Source: Streptomyces sp. NRRL WC-3618 (lineage in GTDB: Bacteria; Actinomycetota; Actinomycetes; Streptomycetales; Streptomycetaceae). Taken from it: 30,479 nucleotides of DNA. Under the pieces are notes generated by a model. The model had not been told where the DNA came from, ran no database searches, and saw nothing but the letters and a program-made list of their open reading frames with translations. The translations under genes were made by a program, and so were the position numbers. Location: the NCBI RefSeq assembly GCF_001280005.1, contig NZ_LGDW01000066.1:1-30479 (forward strand). Direction: 5' to 3'. Within the stretch, counting starts at the first letter, position 1; every line of letters begins with the position of its first letter. This document shows positions 7,701-16,377 of the stretch, in pieces.

Positions 7701-9261
7701 AGGCCTCGCCCCCAGCCAGCCCGCCCCGGCGGCCCAGGTACCCCCTGTCGCCCAGCCCCAGCCCCAGCCCTGGCCCCCGGCCGACGACGAGACCCCGGAC
7801 ATGGGCACCCCCATGCAGCCGAACCTGAACCCGAACACAGCGGCCGCCGCTCCTGCACCCGCTCCCGCCCCCGCGCCCGCGCCCGCGCCCCAGGCAGCCG
7901 CCGTGCTTCCTCCTGAGCGGGTCACACCGCCCCGGCTCGCGCAGGCGCTGCCCGCCGAGGACGTCGCGCCGGTCGACCCGAACTCGGCGCAGGGGCCCGC
8001 GATCAGTGTGCGGACGCTCGGGCAGGGGGTGCCGTTCGCCCGGCAGGCGGCGCAGGTCCAGGCGCCTGGCCAGCCGCAGAGCGCCACGCCTCCGAACGGC
8101 ACCAATGGCACCAACGGCTCCGGCCGCCGCCGCAAGCTCGGGACCCGCCCCGAACCCGCCCCCGGCCAGCCGGAGACGACGGCCCGTCCGCACCCGCAGG
8201 CAGGCCAGGCCGCCACCGCCACGCCTCCGACAGCGCAGGCCGCGCCGGTCCCGGCGCAGCCCTCCCTGGCCGTCCAGGCGCCCCTGCCGGGTCAGCCGTC
8301 CCTCGCCGGACAAGCACCGCTCACCCAGGCGCCGTTGCCCGCGCAGCCCTCGCTCGCCGGACAGACGCAGCTCGCCCCGGGCACGCCACGGCTGCCCGGG
8401 TTCACCGAGGGTGCCGGGCGCTCGTACGCCATAGGAGCACCGGACGAGAACGCCGCCGAGGGGCCCGAGCCGCTCGACGGTCCCGGCGGGGCCGTCGAGG
8501 TCTCCGACCAGCCGCAGCCACGGCCGATGGACGACGAGCTGCCGCCGGAGCCGCTGGACAACCCGCGTCGGCTGCTGGTGTGGCCGGCGCCCGACGTCAC
8601 CACGCAGCAGGCGCTCAGCGACCGTGGGTACCGGCCCGTCATCGTGCATTCCCGCGAGGAGGTCAACGCGCAGATCGCGGCCTTCCCGGCGGCGCTGTTC
8701 GTCGATCCGCTGACCGGGCCGATCACCCGGACCGCCCTTCAGTCGCTGCGCCAGGCCGCGGTGGCCGCCGAAGTTCCGGTACTGGTCACGGCTGGACTCG
8801 GGCAGGCGACGCGGGAGGCGGCGTACGGCGCTGATCCCGCCGTACTCCTGAAGGCGCTCGCCCCGCGTGACAGTGAGCAGCATCCGCCTCGGGTCCTGCT
8901 CATCGAGGAGCACGCGGAGATCGCGCTCGCGCTCACGGCGACGCTGGAGCGGCGCGGGATGCAGGTCGCCCGGGCCGCGAGTGACGCCGACGCGGTCACG
9001 CTGGCCTCGCAGTTGCGGCCGAACCTGGTGGTGATGGACCTGCTTCAGGTACGGCGCCGCAGGGCCGGGATCGTGGACTGGCTGCGGGCGAACGGGCAGT
9101 TGAACCGCACCCCGCTGGTCGTCTACACGGCCGCCGTCGACCAGGCCGACCTGCCGAGGCTCGCTTCGGGGGAGACGGTGCTGTTCCTCGCCGAACGGTC
9201 CACCAGTACCGAGGTACAGGACCGGATTGTCGACCTGCTCGCCCGTATCGGCACAAACTAG
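4714..9261 (+). CDS. Large PAS / degenerate histidine kinase / tandem receiver protein
   Basis: A 1515-residue cytoplasmic sensor-like protein starting at a GTG with GGGAGGA eight bases upstream. Two PAS domains (about residues 10-137 and 145-265) lead into a charged coiled coil (about 268-348) and a histidine-kinase-like region (about 345-550). The expected H-box reads GRSLRGPL, with Arg351 where the phosphorylated His belongs. The N-box lacks Asn (HLIADVAG) and no DxGxG ATP-lid motif is visible, although an IVRAHGG segment remains. A linker of some 700 residues rich in Pro, Gln and Ala follows, including an alternating Ala-Pro run near 7850-7890. The C-terminus has two receiver-like domains (about 1284-1385 with Asp1331, and 1389-1515 with Asp1442). 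In the second the usual Lys is replaced (FLAERS). It is probably an ATP-independent signalling scaffold. No partner gene is adjacent. Confidence 0.8.
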   Translation: MSSRPSRGAARLAAILDALPDALVLVNANGTVVNANTIALGAFETPGTALVGRGLLDLLPEFDSRLIPGTMRRPDSMDPYGQTKPTRMIARRTDGSEFPVEVTSANLENGQQAYDSYGYTNDELLMLVVRDLSGTVDTEAELARSQRQTEMILRAAAEGVVGTDTEGRVVLVNPAAAQILGYRASDLGGRELHTLVLHSRADGEPFPYGESPLADTLRSGRKHRVRGQVLWSKSGDKVSVDLTTAPVRDGDQLVGAVMTFTDRRPYDSLAEEKDAADRLHQEELERVAEEHASELTALRQQHVTEIERLREEHEEELAAGEDRYAALAEREQDRYEALAGRQEQLLVLLGRSLRGPLDELRRDLSALAADDAGQLWPEANQVLHHLSAGYSRITTLVDNVLSYQRLDTGAESVTRTKVMLDAVVAAGVDGAVELIGPGRVQFAVHAPPIEAEVDPQRLAAALAHLIADVAGVDATGNSPASAGGYMDNTVVVAAAQRGEVVRIEVRGPYPGGDPVHEPIVRGIVRAHGGVLQTHEVPGMSGSAFVLEVPIGGGAGAVVADAEDIEDVVETAVGAELALPEQAVDSNGADGGDGNGGVSGRRRARRSSVDAFLESDSPEGAAEAETDVEAGGAGNEAVAPTGRRRRRATEEAAAASGPAPQPSAEGDGGTGRRRGRPSPVEGGDAGAGDEGGVSEGAVVMAGEHGAGTAAAGTGLGGTVPPQGVPGAPARRAGGEQHALPPALPAAPAAGEGAEGAEGEGGQPTGRRRRALAAAAERGVAQEAGPRPVFALPPAEADRTDQGAPAAPAGPVGDQFDDGGRHDGLTHDHDEDHTPPQPHPTSTPTGRRRARQAPDQPGTVPPGGIPGQAVPAQAPVPAPAAQAAVGPQGGVPGQGQPVPAQGMPGQAAPMAQVAQAGQVAQAMPGQPVPAQGLPAQPMPPSQPMPGQSVPAQGVQAVQGIQGQQVPQQALQQAMQQAPQAVAPQVPAQGTAPQPAQIQGLAPSQPAPAAQVPPVAQPQPQPWPPADDETPDMGTPMQPNLNPNTAAAAPAPAPAPAPAPAPQAAAVLPPERVTPPRLAQALPAEDVAPVDPNSAQGPAISVRTLGQGVPFARQAAQVQAPGQPQSATPPNGTNGTNGSGRRRKLGTRPEPAPGQPETTARPHPQAGQAATATPPTAQAAPVPAQPSLAVQAPLPGQPSLAGQAPLTQAPLPAQPSLAGQTQLAPGTPRLPGFTEGAGRSYAIGAPDENAAEGPEPLDGPGGAVEVSDQPQPRPMDDELPPEPLDNPRRLLVWPAPDVTTQQALSDRGYRPVIVHSREEVNAQIAAFPAALFVDPLTGPITRTALQSLRQAAVAAEVPVLVTAGLGQATREAAYGADPAVLLKALAPRDSEQHPPRVLLIEEHAEIALALTATLERRGMQVARAASDADAVTLASQLRPNLVVMDLLQVRRRRAGIVDWLRANGQLNRTPLVVYTAAVDQADLPRLASGETVLFLAERSTSTEVQDRIVDLLARIGTN

Positions 9262-9282
9262 GGCCCATCTCGCCTATGGGGC

Positions 9283-9334
9283 GGAGCAGTGTTTCACGTG
9301 AAACATTGTCCTGTTTCACGTGAAACAGTGCTCC
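9283..9334. promoter_or_regulatory. parS: Tandem parS (ParB-binding) sites in a long inverted repeat
   Basis: Two exact copies of GTTTCACGTGAAAC (9291-9304 and 9313-9326) match the Streptomyces ParB consensus. They sit in a larger palindrome whose 23-base arms (9283-9305 and 9312-9334) differ at one position, with a six-base spacer. It lies between convergent genes, so the transcribed hairpin may also end transcription from both sides. parS sites in Streptomyces cluster around oriC, which places this window near the origin. Confidence 0.93.
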
Positions 9335-9358
9335 GACCCACGGCCGACCTCGGCTCCC

Positions 9359-11014
<1,656 letters not shown>

Positions 11015-11072
11015 GGCGTCCTCCCGGGGCTTCATTGCCTACTCGGTGGTAAATGTTGTGCTGATTCTGCGC

Positions 11073-11090
11073 ACATACCGAGCGGTACGT
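11073..11090. promoter_or_regulatory. Palindromic operator upstream of the acyl-CoA synthetase
   Basis: ACATACCGAGCGGTACGT is an 18-base inverted repeat with one mismatched pair and a two-base centre, 59 bases upstream of the GTG start. Its TACCG-N2-CGGTA core resembles operators of TetR-type regulators of acyl-CoA metabolism. No regulator gene is adjacent. A second dyad, GTGATC-N5-GATCAC (11103-11119), lies beside it. Confidence 0.5.
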
Positions 11091-11147
11091 CACTAGGAGA
11101 GAGTGATCGATCAGATCACGTCGTGCTGCGGAACCTTCCGGAAGCCA

Positions 11148-11717
11148 TCAGCGGGCGAGCACCAGTTCAGGGTCCTCGCGCAGCTTGCCCAGCGCCCGGG
11201 AGACGGCCGACTTGACCGTGCCCACCGACACCCCGAGCACCTCGGCCGTCTGGACCTCGCTCAGGTCTTCGTAGTACCGCAGCACCACCATCGCCCGCTG
11301 CCGCGTCGGCAGTTTCATGATCGCGCGCCACATCGCGTCGTGCAGCACCTGGTGCTCCGCCGGATCGCCGGCCGGCGTCCCCTCGGGCTCCGGCAGCTCG
11401 TCGCAGACGAACTCGTCGACCTTCCGCTTCCGCCACTGCGACGTCCGCGTGTTCAGTAGCGCCCGCCGGACATAGCCGTCGAGAGCACGGTGGTCCTCGA
11501 TCCGCTCCCACGCGACGTACGTCTTGGTGAGCGCGGTCTGCAGCAGGTCCTCCGCGTCGCTCGGGTTCGCGGTGAGCGACCGGGCGGTGCGCAGCAGCAC
11601 CGGGCGGCGGGCTTTCACGTACGACGAGAACGACGGGTAGGTGTACGACGCGAACGGCATGATCTGCGTCGCCGGCGTAGCCGCGTTCGAAGCGCTGGTG
11701 CAGACGAGTGTGGTCAT
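11148..11717 (-). CDS. SigE-family ECF RNA polymerase sigma factor
   Basis: A 189-residue extracytoplasmic-function sigma factor. Region 2 (about residues 28-95) has the -10-binding pattern ARSLTANPSDAEDLLQTALT and the WERIEDHRALDGYVRRALLN segment. Region 4 (about 130-182) has PTRQRAMVVLRYYEDLSEVQ and the helix-turn-helix VLGVSVGTVKSAVSRALGKL that reads the -35 element. This is the layout of the actinobacterial SigE-like family. No anti-sigma gene is adjacent, so its control is not evident. A short Thr/Ala-rich N-terminus precedes region 2. It is transcribed on the same strand as its neighbours, with 225 bases separating it from the thiolase operon. Confidence 0.9.
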   Translation of the reverse strand: MTTLVCTSASNAATPATQIMPFASYTYPSFSSYVKARRPVLLRTARSLTANPSDAEDLLQTALTKTYVAWERIEDHRALDGYVRRALLNTRTSQWRKRKVDEFVCDELPEPEGTPAGDPAEHQVLHDAMWRAIMKLPTRQRAMVVLRYYEDLSEVQTAEVLGVSVGTVKSAVSRALGKLREDPELVLAR

Positions 11718-11777
11718 GGATCCACGCTAGGTTCGACCCCTACGCGAGCGGATCGGCCGCAGGTCCCGAAGCCGCGT

Positions 11778-11827
11778 CCCCCTCAGGTTGTACGAGGGGG
11801 GCCACCTCCACCTCCTGAAGGTGGAGG
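11778..11827. terminator. Two stacked hairpins between the thiolase and sigma-factor genes
   Basis: CCCCCTC pairs with GAGGGGG (about 11778-11800), and immediately after it CCTCCACCT (11805-11813) pairs with AGGTGGAGG (11819-11827) around a five-base loop. They lie downstream of the thiolase and upstream of the sigma gene. They probably end the thiolase operon, but could attenuate sigma-factor transcription. Confidence 0.5.
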
Positions 11828-11942
11828 CAGGGCCCGGGGCTGTGAGGGTTCGCCCCTGAGAGGTCGTACGGAGGTGGTACGGAGGCCGCTCCTCCGGTAG
11901 CGGCGGCAGCCGGGGGTCCGAGGGCCCGCCGACCGGGCGCGC

Positions 11943-13109
11943 TCACCCGGCGGCCTCCAGTACCAGCCCCGAGGTCGGCACCCCCGTACCGGCTGTGACC
12001 AGCGCTCTTTCCGCGCCCGGCACCTGATTGACGGAGGTCCCGCGCAGCTGCCGTACCGCCTCCGCGATGCCGTTCATGCCATGCAGGTACGCCTCCCCGA
12101 GCTGCCCGCCGTGCGTGTTCAGGGGCAGCCCCTCGGCCGCGACGAAGTCCGCGGCCTCGCCAGGGGCGCAGAAGCCGAACTCCTCCAGCTGCATCAGCAC
12201 GAACGGCGTGAAGTGGTCGTACAGGATGGCGACGTCGATGTCGGACGGGCCGACCCCGGCGGTCCGCCACAGTTGCCGCGCCACCACACCCATCTCGGGG
12301 AGCCCGGTGAGGTCGTCGCGGTAGAAGCTCGTCATCTGTTCCTGGGCGCGGCCGGCGCCCTGGGCCGCCGCCGCGACGACGACGGGCGGGTGCCGCAGCT
12401 CGCGCGCCCGTTCGACGGAGGTGACGATGACCGCCTGGCCGCCGTCCGTCTCCTGGCAGCAGTCCAGCAGCCGCAGCGGCTCGGCGATCCAGCGCGAGGC
12501 CGCGTGGTCGGCGAGGGTGATGGGCCGGCCGTGGAACCAGGCGGCCGGATTGGTCGCCGCGTACTTCCGGCCACGGACGGCGACCTGCCCGAACGCCTCC
12601 GCCGACAGCCCGTATGTGTACAGGTACCGCTGCGCCGCCATCGCCACCCAGGAGGCGGGCGTGAGCAGCCCGAACGGCAGCGACCAGCCGAGCGCCACCC
12701 CTTCGGCCGATGGTTCCCGCCGCTGCACCCCCGACCCGAATCTCCGCCCCGACCGCTCGTTGAACGCCCGGTAGCAGACGACGACCTCGGCCACCCCGGC
12801 CGCGACGGCGAGCGCGGCCTGCTGCACGGTCGCACAGGCGGCGCCCCCGCCGTAGTGGACCCGCGAGAAGAACGACAGCTCCCCGATCCCGGCGGCCTGC
12901 GCGACGGTGATCTCCGGGCTCGTGTCCATGGTGAACGTGACCATGCCGTCCACGTCGGCGGGCGTCAGCCCGGCGTCGTCGAGCGCGGCGCGCACCGCCT
13001 CCACGGCGAGCCGCAGTTCGCTGCGCCCCGAGTCCTTGGAGAACTCGGTGGCCCCGACACCGACGATGGCCGCCCGCCCACCGAGTGCGTCGCGTGCGTG
13101 CAGGCTCAC
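11943..13109 (-). CDS. Thiolase-like lipid-transfer protein / Ltp2-type aldolase
   Basis: A 388-residue thiolase-fold protein of the SCP2-thiolase/lipid-transfer group. It has the N-terminal AAIVGVGATEFSKDSG, HYGGGAACATVQQAA (Cys near residue 92), ILYDHFTPFVLMQLEEFGFC, and NTHGGQLGEAYLHGMNG. Tyr297 and Tyr341 fall close to the two tyrosines that I recall as catalytic in Ltp2 steroid aldolases, and the thiolase C-terminal Cys/His chemistry is not obvious. It starts with GTG at 13109, with GGGAGG upstream. That start overlaps the MaoC stop by four bases (GTGA), showing translational coupling. With ChsH1- and ChsH2-like partners it probably cleaves a beta-hydroxyacyl-CoA by retro-aldol reaction. 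A plain beta-ketothiolase role is the alternative. The frame upstream of 13109 is only a shadow of the MaoC gene. Confidence 0.82.
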   Translation of the reverse strand: MSLHARDALGGRAAIVGVGATEFSKDSGRSELRLAVEAVRAALDDAGLTPADVDGMVTFTMDTSPEITVAQAAGIGELSFFSRVHYGGGAACATVQQAALAVAAGVAEVVVCYRAFNERSGRRFGSGVQRREPSAEGVALGWSLPFGLLTPASWVAMAAQRYLYTYGLSAEAFGQVAVRGRKYAATNPAAWFHGRPITLADHAASRWIAEPLRLLDCCQETDGGQAVIVTSVERARELRHPPVVVAAAAQGAGRAQEQMTSFYRDDLTGLPEMGVVARQLWRTAGVGPSDIDVAILYDHFTPFVLMQLEEFGFCAPGEAADFVAAEGLPLNTHGGQLGEAYLHGMNGIAEAVRQLRGTSVNQVPGAERALVTAGTGVPTSGLVLEAAG

Positions 13110-13510
13110 GAAGGGCCTCCCGAGGCCGAGGGGGGTACGCGGACGGTCGCCGTCCCGGAAACGTGCCGCCCGATCCCGTTGGCGCCGAGGACGCGCACTA
13201 CGGCCGTGTCGCCGTCGACTTCCTCGACGCGGCCGGTCAACACCATGGTGTCGCCTGGGTAGTTGGGGGCGCCGAGACGGATGGCGAGTGCCCGCAGGAC
13301 GGCGGTGGGGCCGAAGAAGTCCGTAATGTACCGTCCCACCAGCCCGTTCGTGGTGAGGATGTTCATGAAGATGTCGGGGGAGCCCTTGGCCCGTGCCAAC
13401 TCGGCGTCGTGGTGCACGTCCTGGAAGTCGCGGGACGCGATCGCCCCGGCGACGATCAGTGTGCGCGTGATCTCGATCTCCAGCGGCGGCAGTTCGTCCC
13501 CGGCTCTCAT
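13106..13510 (-). CDS. MaoC-like enoyl-CoA hydratase (ChsH1-like)
   Basis: A 134-residue single hot-dog-domain hydratase. The hydratase motif region reads AIASRDFQDVHHDAELARAKGSPDIFMN, in which an Asp and a His keep the D-x4-H spacing used in MaoC hydratases. GAPNYPGDTMVLTGRVEEVDG is the usual second half of the hot-dog fold. It starts with ATG at 13510, overlapping the stop of the upstream bifunctional gene by four bases (ATGA). In steroid degraders a protein of this size (ChsH1) pairs with the MaoC half of ChsH2 to form a heteromeric hydratase with a roomy active site. The same arrangement is expected here. Confidence 0.85.
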   Translation of the reverse strand: MRAGDELPPLEIEITRTLIVAGAIASRDFQDVHHDAELARAKGSPDIFMNILTTNGLVGRYITDFFGPTAVLRALAIRLGAPNYPGDTMVLTGRVEEVDGDTAVVRVLGANGIGRHVSGTATVRVPPSASGGPS

Positions 13511-14493
13511 GCGCCCACCTCGGCGGGAAGGTCGCCCCGGAACACCGGAAGGGCCGGCCGGCTCTCCTCGTACCGCACGAATTCCAGCCGGACCGGCATC
13601 CCGATCCGCACCTTGTCGTACGGCACACCCACCACGTTGCTGATGATCCGCACCCCCTCCGCGAGCTCGATCAGCCCGACCGCGTAGGGCGGGTCGAAGG
13701 CCGGGAAGGGTGGGTGATGCAGGACGACGTACGAGTAGACGGTGCCGTCGCCGCACGCCTCGACGGTGTCCCAGTCGCCGCTGCCGCAGGCGTTGCACCC
13801 CGGCAGCCAGGGGAAACGGAGGACGCGGCAGCCCGCACAGCGCTGGATGAGCAGCTGTTGGCGGTCAACACCGTCCCAGAATCCAGCGTTGTCGCGGTTG
13901 ACGACGGGCCGGGGGCGGGTGGGGGCGGCCTGGGGTTTCTGCCCCGTAGGCGTGGTCTCAGGGGCGCGCGCGGGTACGTACTTGAGGATCCGGAACCGAT
14001 GGGTGCCGACCGGTTCACCGTCCACTCGTACGTCCGTCCGGGTCGTGACGAAGTAACCGGTGCCGAGTTTGGTGGTCTTGGGCCCGGAGACGGACTCGAC
14101 GACCGAGTCGAAGGCGACCCGGTCGCCCGGCCGCAGGGGCCGCAGATACTCCTGCTCGCAGTCGGTGGCGACGACCGAGGTGCAGCCCGCGTCGTCGAGC
14201 AGGGCGAGCAGTTCCTCGTACGCGGCCGAGCGCCCCTGGTGCCCGGAGAGCCCGCCCATGGTCCACACCTGGAGCATGGCGGGCGGCGCTACGGCGTCCG
14301 GCCCGGCGTACGCCGCACTGGTGTCGCCCAGCGCCTCGCACCAGTGCCGGATCATCGGCTCGTTGACGGGATCCTTGCCGACACCACCGACGACGGCGGG
14401 ACGCCCTTCGAACGCGGCGAGAAGCGGGCCGAGTTGGCCGTACGGGGAGGGACTGGGGGGACGGCTGGGAGGACGACTGAGTGGGTGGCTCAC
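13507..14493 (-). CDS. Bifunctional MaoC-like / DUF35 OB-fold protein (ChsH2-like)
   Basis: A 328-residue fusion. Residues about 28-172 are a degenerate hot-dog/MaoC domain (FEGRPAVVGGVGKDPVNEPM, then YLRPLRPGDRVAFDSVVESV). After a Pro/Thr-rich linker, residues about 205-325 are a DUF35 domain. This has a zinc ribbon with four Cys (CAGC and CNAC, 13 residues apart) followed by an OB-fold (SYVVLHHPPFPAFDPPYAVG). This exact architecture is that of ChsH2, whose MaoC half pairs with ChsH1 and whose DUF35 half docks the Ltp2 aldolase. It is first in the three-gene operon. The GTG at 14493 has no clear ribosome site and lies 4 bases from an operator-like repeat, so the message may be nearly leaderless. 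Confidence 0.86.
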   Translation of the reverse strand: MSHPLSRPPSRPPSPSPYGQLGPLLAAFEGRPAVVGGVGKDPVNEPMIRHWCEALGDTSAAYAGPDAVAPPAMLQVWTMGGLSGHQGRSAAYEELLALLDDAGCTSVVATDCEQEYLRPLRPGDRVAFDSVVESVSGPKTTKLGTGYFVTTRTDVRVDGEPVGTHRFRILKYVPARAPETTPTGQKPQAAPTRPRPVVNRDNAGFWDGVDRQQLLIQRCAGCRVLRFPWLPGCNACGSGDWDTVEACGDGTVYSYVVLHHPPFPAFDPPYAVGLIELAEGVRIISNVVGVPYDKVRIGMPVRLEFVRYEESRPALPVFRGDLPAEVGA

Positions 14494-14497
14494 GGTT

Positions 14498-14514
14498 TCT
14501 GACTGTCCGTCAGA
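14498..14514. promoter_or_regulatory. Inverted-repeat operator of the hydratase/aldolase operon
   Basis: TCTGAC-TGTCC-GTCAGA is a perfect 6-base inverted repeat with a five-base spacer, four bases upstream of the ChsH2-like start. Size and position suit a TetR-type repressor site. It differs from the palindrome before the acyl-CoA synthetase, so the two units are probably under different regulators. Confidence 0.55.
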
Positions 14515-14666
14515 TCAGGAGGGGTGTCAAGGGTTCGAAAACGCCTGCGCGGCGACACGATGTACCGAAGTACGTGCCGCCGCGCCGACGCTTCACCACC
14601 CCATGAAGCGCTCCCCACCAGGGAGTTCAGGACCGCCGGGGACCCACACCCCCGCCGGCCCACGGC

Positions 14667-14972
14667 TCACCAGAGGTGGGTGAAGTTGACGACGGCGTTG
14701 GACTGGTCGATGGCCGTGAACGCGGAGCCGTTGACCTGCGCGGTGTTGTTCTCGTTCGAGGCGCCGGAGCCGACCGCCTGTTGCTGCGAGGTGGACGAGT
14801 TGCCGCTGTTGTTACCACCCACGCCGCTGCCGACGATGCCGGCGACGGCCGCGTTCGATCCGCCGCCGGCGAGGGCGCCGCTGTCCGCCGCCGCGACGCC
14901 GCTGAAGAGCGCGGCGGCGAGAGGCAGCGCCGAGACGGCGGCGAGAACGCGGGCGGTACGGATGCTTGCCAT
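14667..14972 (-). CDS. Small secreted Gly/Asn/Ser/Gln-rich protein
   Basis: A 101-residue precursor with a clear signal peptide: MASIRTARVLAAVSALPLAA, then a likely cleavage after VAAA near residue 29. The mature part of some 70 residues is rich in Gly, Ala, Asn, Ser and Gln, including GGNNSGNSSTSQQQAVGSG. It ends in an aromatic tail (FTHLW) and has no Cys. GGAGG lies eight bases before the ATG at 14972. The composition recalls small surface-assembling proteins of Streptomyces (rodlins, chaplins), but it lacks chaplin Cys residues and I cannot place it in a named family. A role at the cell surface or in aerial growth is only inferred. It has its own upstream region of over 400 bases. Confidence 0.75.
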   Translation of the reverse strand: MASIRTARVLAAVSALPLAAALFSGVAAADSGALAGGGSNAAVAGIVGSGVGGNNSGNSSTSQQQAVGSGASNENNTAQVNGSAFTAIDQSNAVVNFTHLW

Positions 14973-15396
14973 GTCTGTTCCTCCAGAACATGTACGCCCC
15001 GGCTCCGTGCCGGACCGTACGAAGTACGTGTGATGCGCGTGATGCGTGAACTACCGCTGATTCAAGGCAGTTGGCCACCGCCTGGATGTTGTTTCACCGG
15101 TGTTGTTTCGCCGCCGTGCACTGCGTCGCAAGATCAGAATTGCCCACCGAATCCCCGGCGAACCACCCCGGAACCGATCATTCCCCCTGAAGCGTGATGA
15201 CAAGTCGATAAACCCCCTTCACATCACTGAAGTCGCAGTTCAGGCTGATAGGGGAGATTTCCGCCAGGCCGCCACGGCGTTACACAAGGGGCGCAAGGGA
15301 CGAAGCGTTCCCGCACATTTCCAGCCATTCCGCCAAAACGACGTCGACGACCCGTGCACCCTTCCCTTTTTCGAACGTGAGTACGAATATAGAAAC
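14973..15396. other. Intergenic region between divergent genes, no gene seen
   Basis: 424 bases separating the secreted-protein gene from the primase-polymerase gene. It should hold both promoters. The last 25 bases before the ATG at 15397 are AT-rich (TACGAATATAGAAAC) with no ribosome site, which suggests a -10 element and a leaderless or very short leader. The sequence GAAGTACGTG occurs at 15021-15030 and again at 14567-14576, flanking the secreted-protein gene. Confidence 0.5.
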
Positions 15397-16275
15397 ATGG
15401 CCACCACAGACCGGCAGGCCACGACGCTGGCCCTCGCCCACGCCCTGTCAGCCGCCGAACGCGGCCTGGCCGTCCTCCCCCTGTCCGGGACGAAACTCCC
15501 GGCCCTGCGCTCCCCCCACCGCGACGACCCGACCTCCGTCCCGGCCTCCGCCCCGTGCCACGGCGAGTGCGGAGGCATGGGTCACGGCGTGTACGACGCC
15601 TCGACCGACCCGTCCCGCATCCGCGAACTCTTCGCCGCCGCGCCCTGGGCCACCGGCTACGGCATCGCCTGCGGCCTGCCCCCGCACCACCTCATCGGCA
15701 TCGACCTGGACACCAAGACGGGCACCGACTCCTCGGCGGCCCTGCGTGAACTGGCCCTGCGTCACCTCTTCACGATCCCCGAGACGGTCGTCGTCCTGAC
15801 CCCGTCCGGCGGCCGCCACCTCTGGCTAACGGGCCCCCCGGACGCCGTGGTCCCCAACTCGGCGAGCAGGCTGGCCCCAGGCATCGACATCAGAGGAGCC
15901 GGCGGCTACCTCGTCGGCCCCGGCTCCCGCACCGAACACGGCGTCTACGCCACGGCCCCCGGCACGGCCCACCTGACCCCGGCGCCGTGCCCACCGCCCC
16001 TCCTGCGCCTCCTCCTGCCCCCGCCCCGCACCCACCGCTCCGCGCTCCCCGCGCCGGCCGAACACGGGCAGGGCCTGATCCACTTCGTCCTCGCGGCCCA
16101 TGAGGGCCAACGCAACACCCGCCTCTTCTGGGCAGCCTGCCGCGCCCACGAGAACGGCCTCGGCTCCGCCCTGACCGACCCCTTGGTGGAAGCGGCCGTC
16201 CAGACGGGCCTGACGGAGCGGGAGGCGCGGGCGACTGTGGCTTCGGCGGCGCGGATGACGGGGTGGCGGGGGTGA
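15397..16275 (+). CDS. Bifunctional DNA primase/polymerase (Prim-Pol) domain protein
   Basis: A 292-residue Prim-Pol (AEP superfamily) protein. The N-terminal alpha segment (ALSAAERGLAVLPLSGTKLP) is typical of the family. The catalytic GIDLDTKTG (Asp-x-Asp metal site, about residues 109-111), the GGRHLWL His motif (about 145-151) and DIRGAGGYLVGPGS (about 172-185) follow in the right order. The C-terminal third lacks a helicase or ATPase domain, so this is a standalone primase-polymerase that might make primers or fill gaps. An HGECGG cluster near residues 50-60 may bind metal. Such genes occur on actinomycete mobile elements and also as lone chromosomal genes. The GC content matches the core here. 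The start is the ATG in AGAAACATGG. Confidence 0.85.
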   Translation: MATTDRQATTLALAHALSAAERGLAVLPLSGTKLPALRSPHRDDPTSVPASAPCHGECGGMGHGVYDASTDPSRIRELFAAAPWATGYGIACGLPPHHLIGIDLDTKTGTDSSAALRELALRHLFTIPETVVVLTPSGGRHLWLTGPPDAVVPNSASRLAPGIDIRGAGGYLVGPGSRTEHGVYATAPGTAHLTPAPCPPPLLRLLLPPPRTHRSALPAPAEHGQGLIHFVLAAHEGQRNTRLFWAACRAHENGLGSALTDPLVEAAVQTGLTEREARATVASAARMTGWRG

Positions 16276-16377
16276 GGTGACGCATGCGCACTTATCGGGT
16301 TACTGAGGTGCGACTTTGTCAAACAAGGCCAAAAGGCGCCCTATGAGGACCATGTACCGGGCACTCACACTCGCGAC

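Noticed and set aside
4504..8913. A 1469-codon reverse-strand open frame opposite the PAS protein
   Set aside because: It is a shadow of GC-rich codon use. The forward frame has domains and a good ribosome site, while the reverse product is Arg/Gly-rich with no fold.
11946..13798. Longer starts for the thiolase (13628) and MaoC (13798) genes
   Set aside because: The extra N-termini are out-of-frame readings of upstream genes. The four-base overlaps and ribosome sites mark the true starts.
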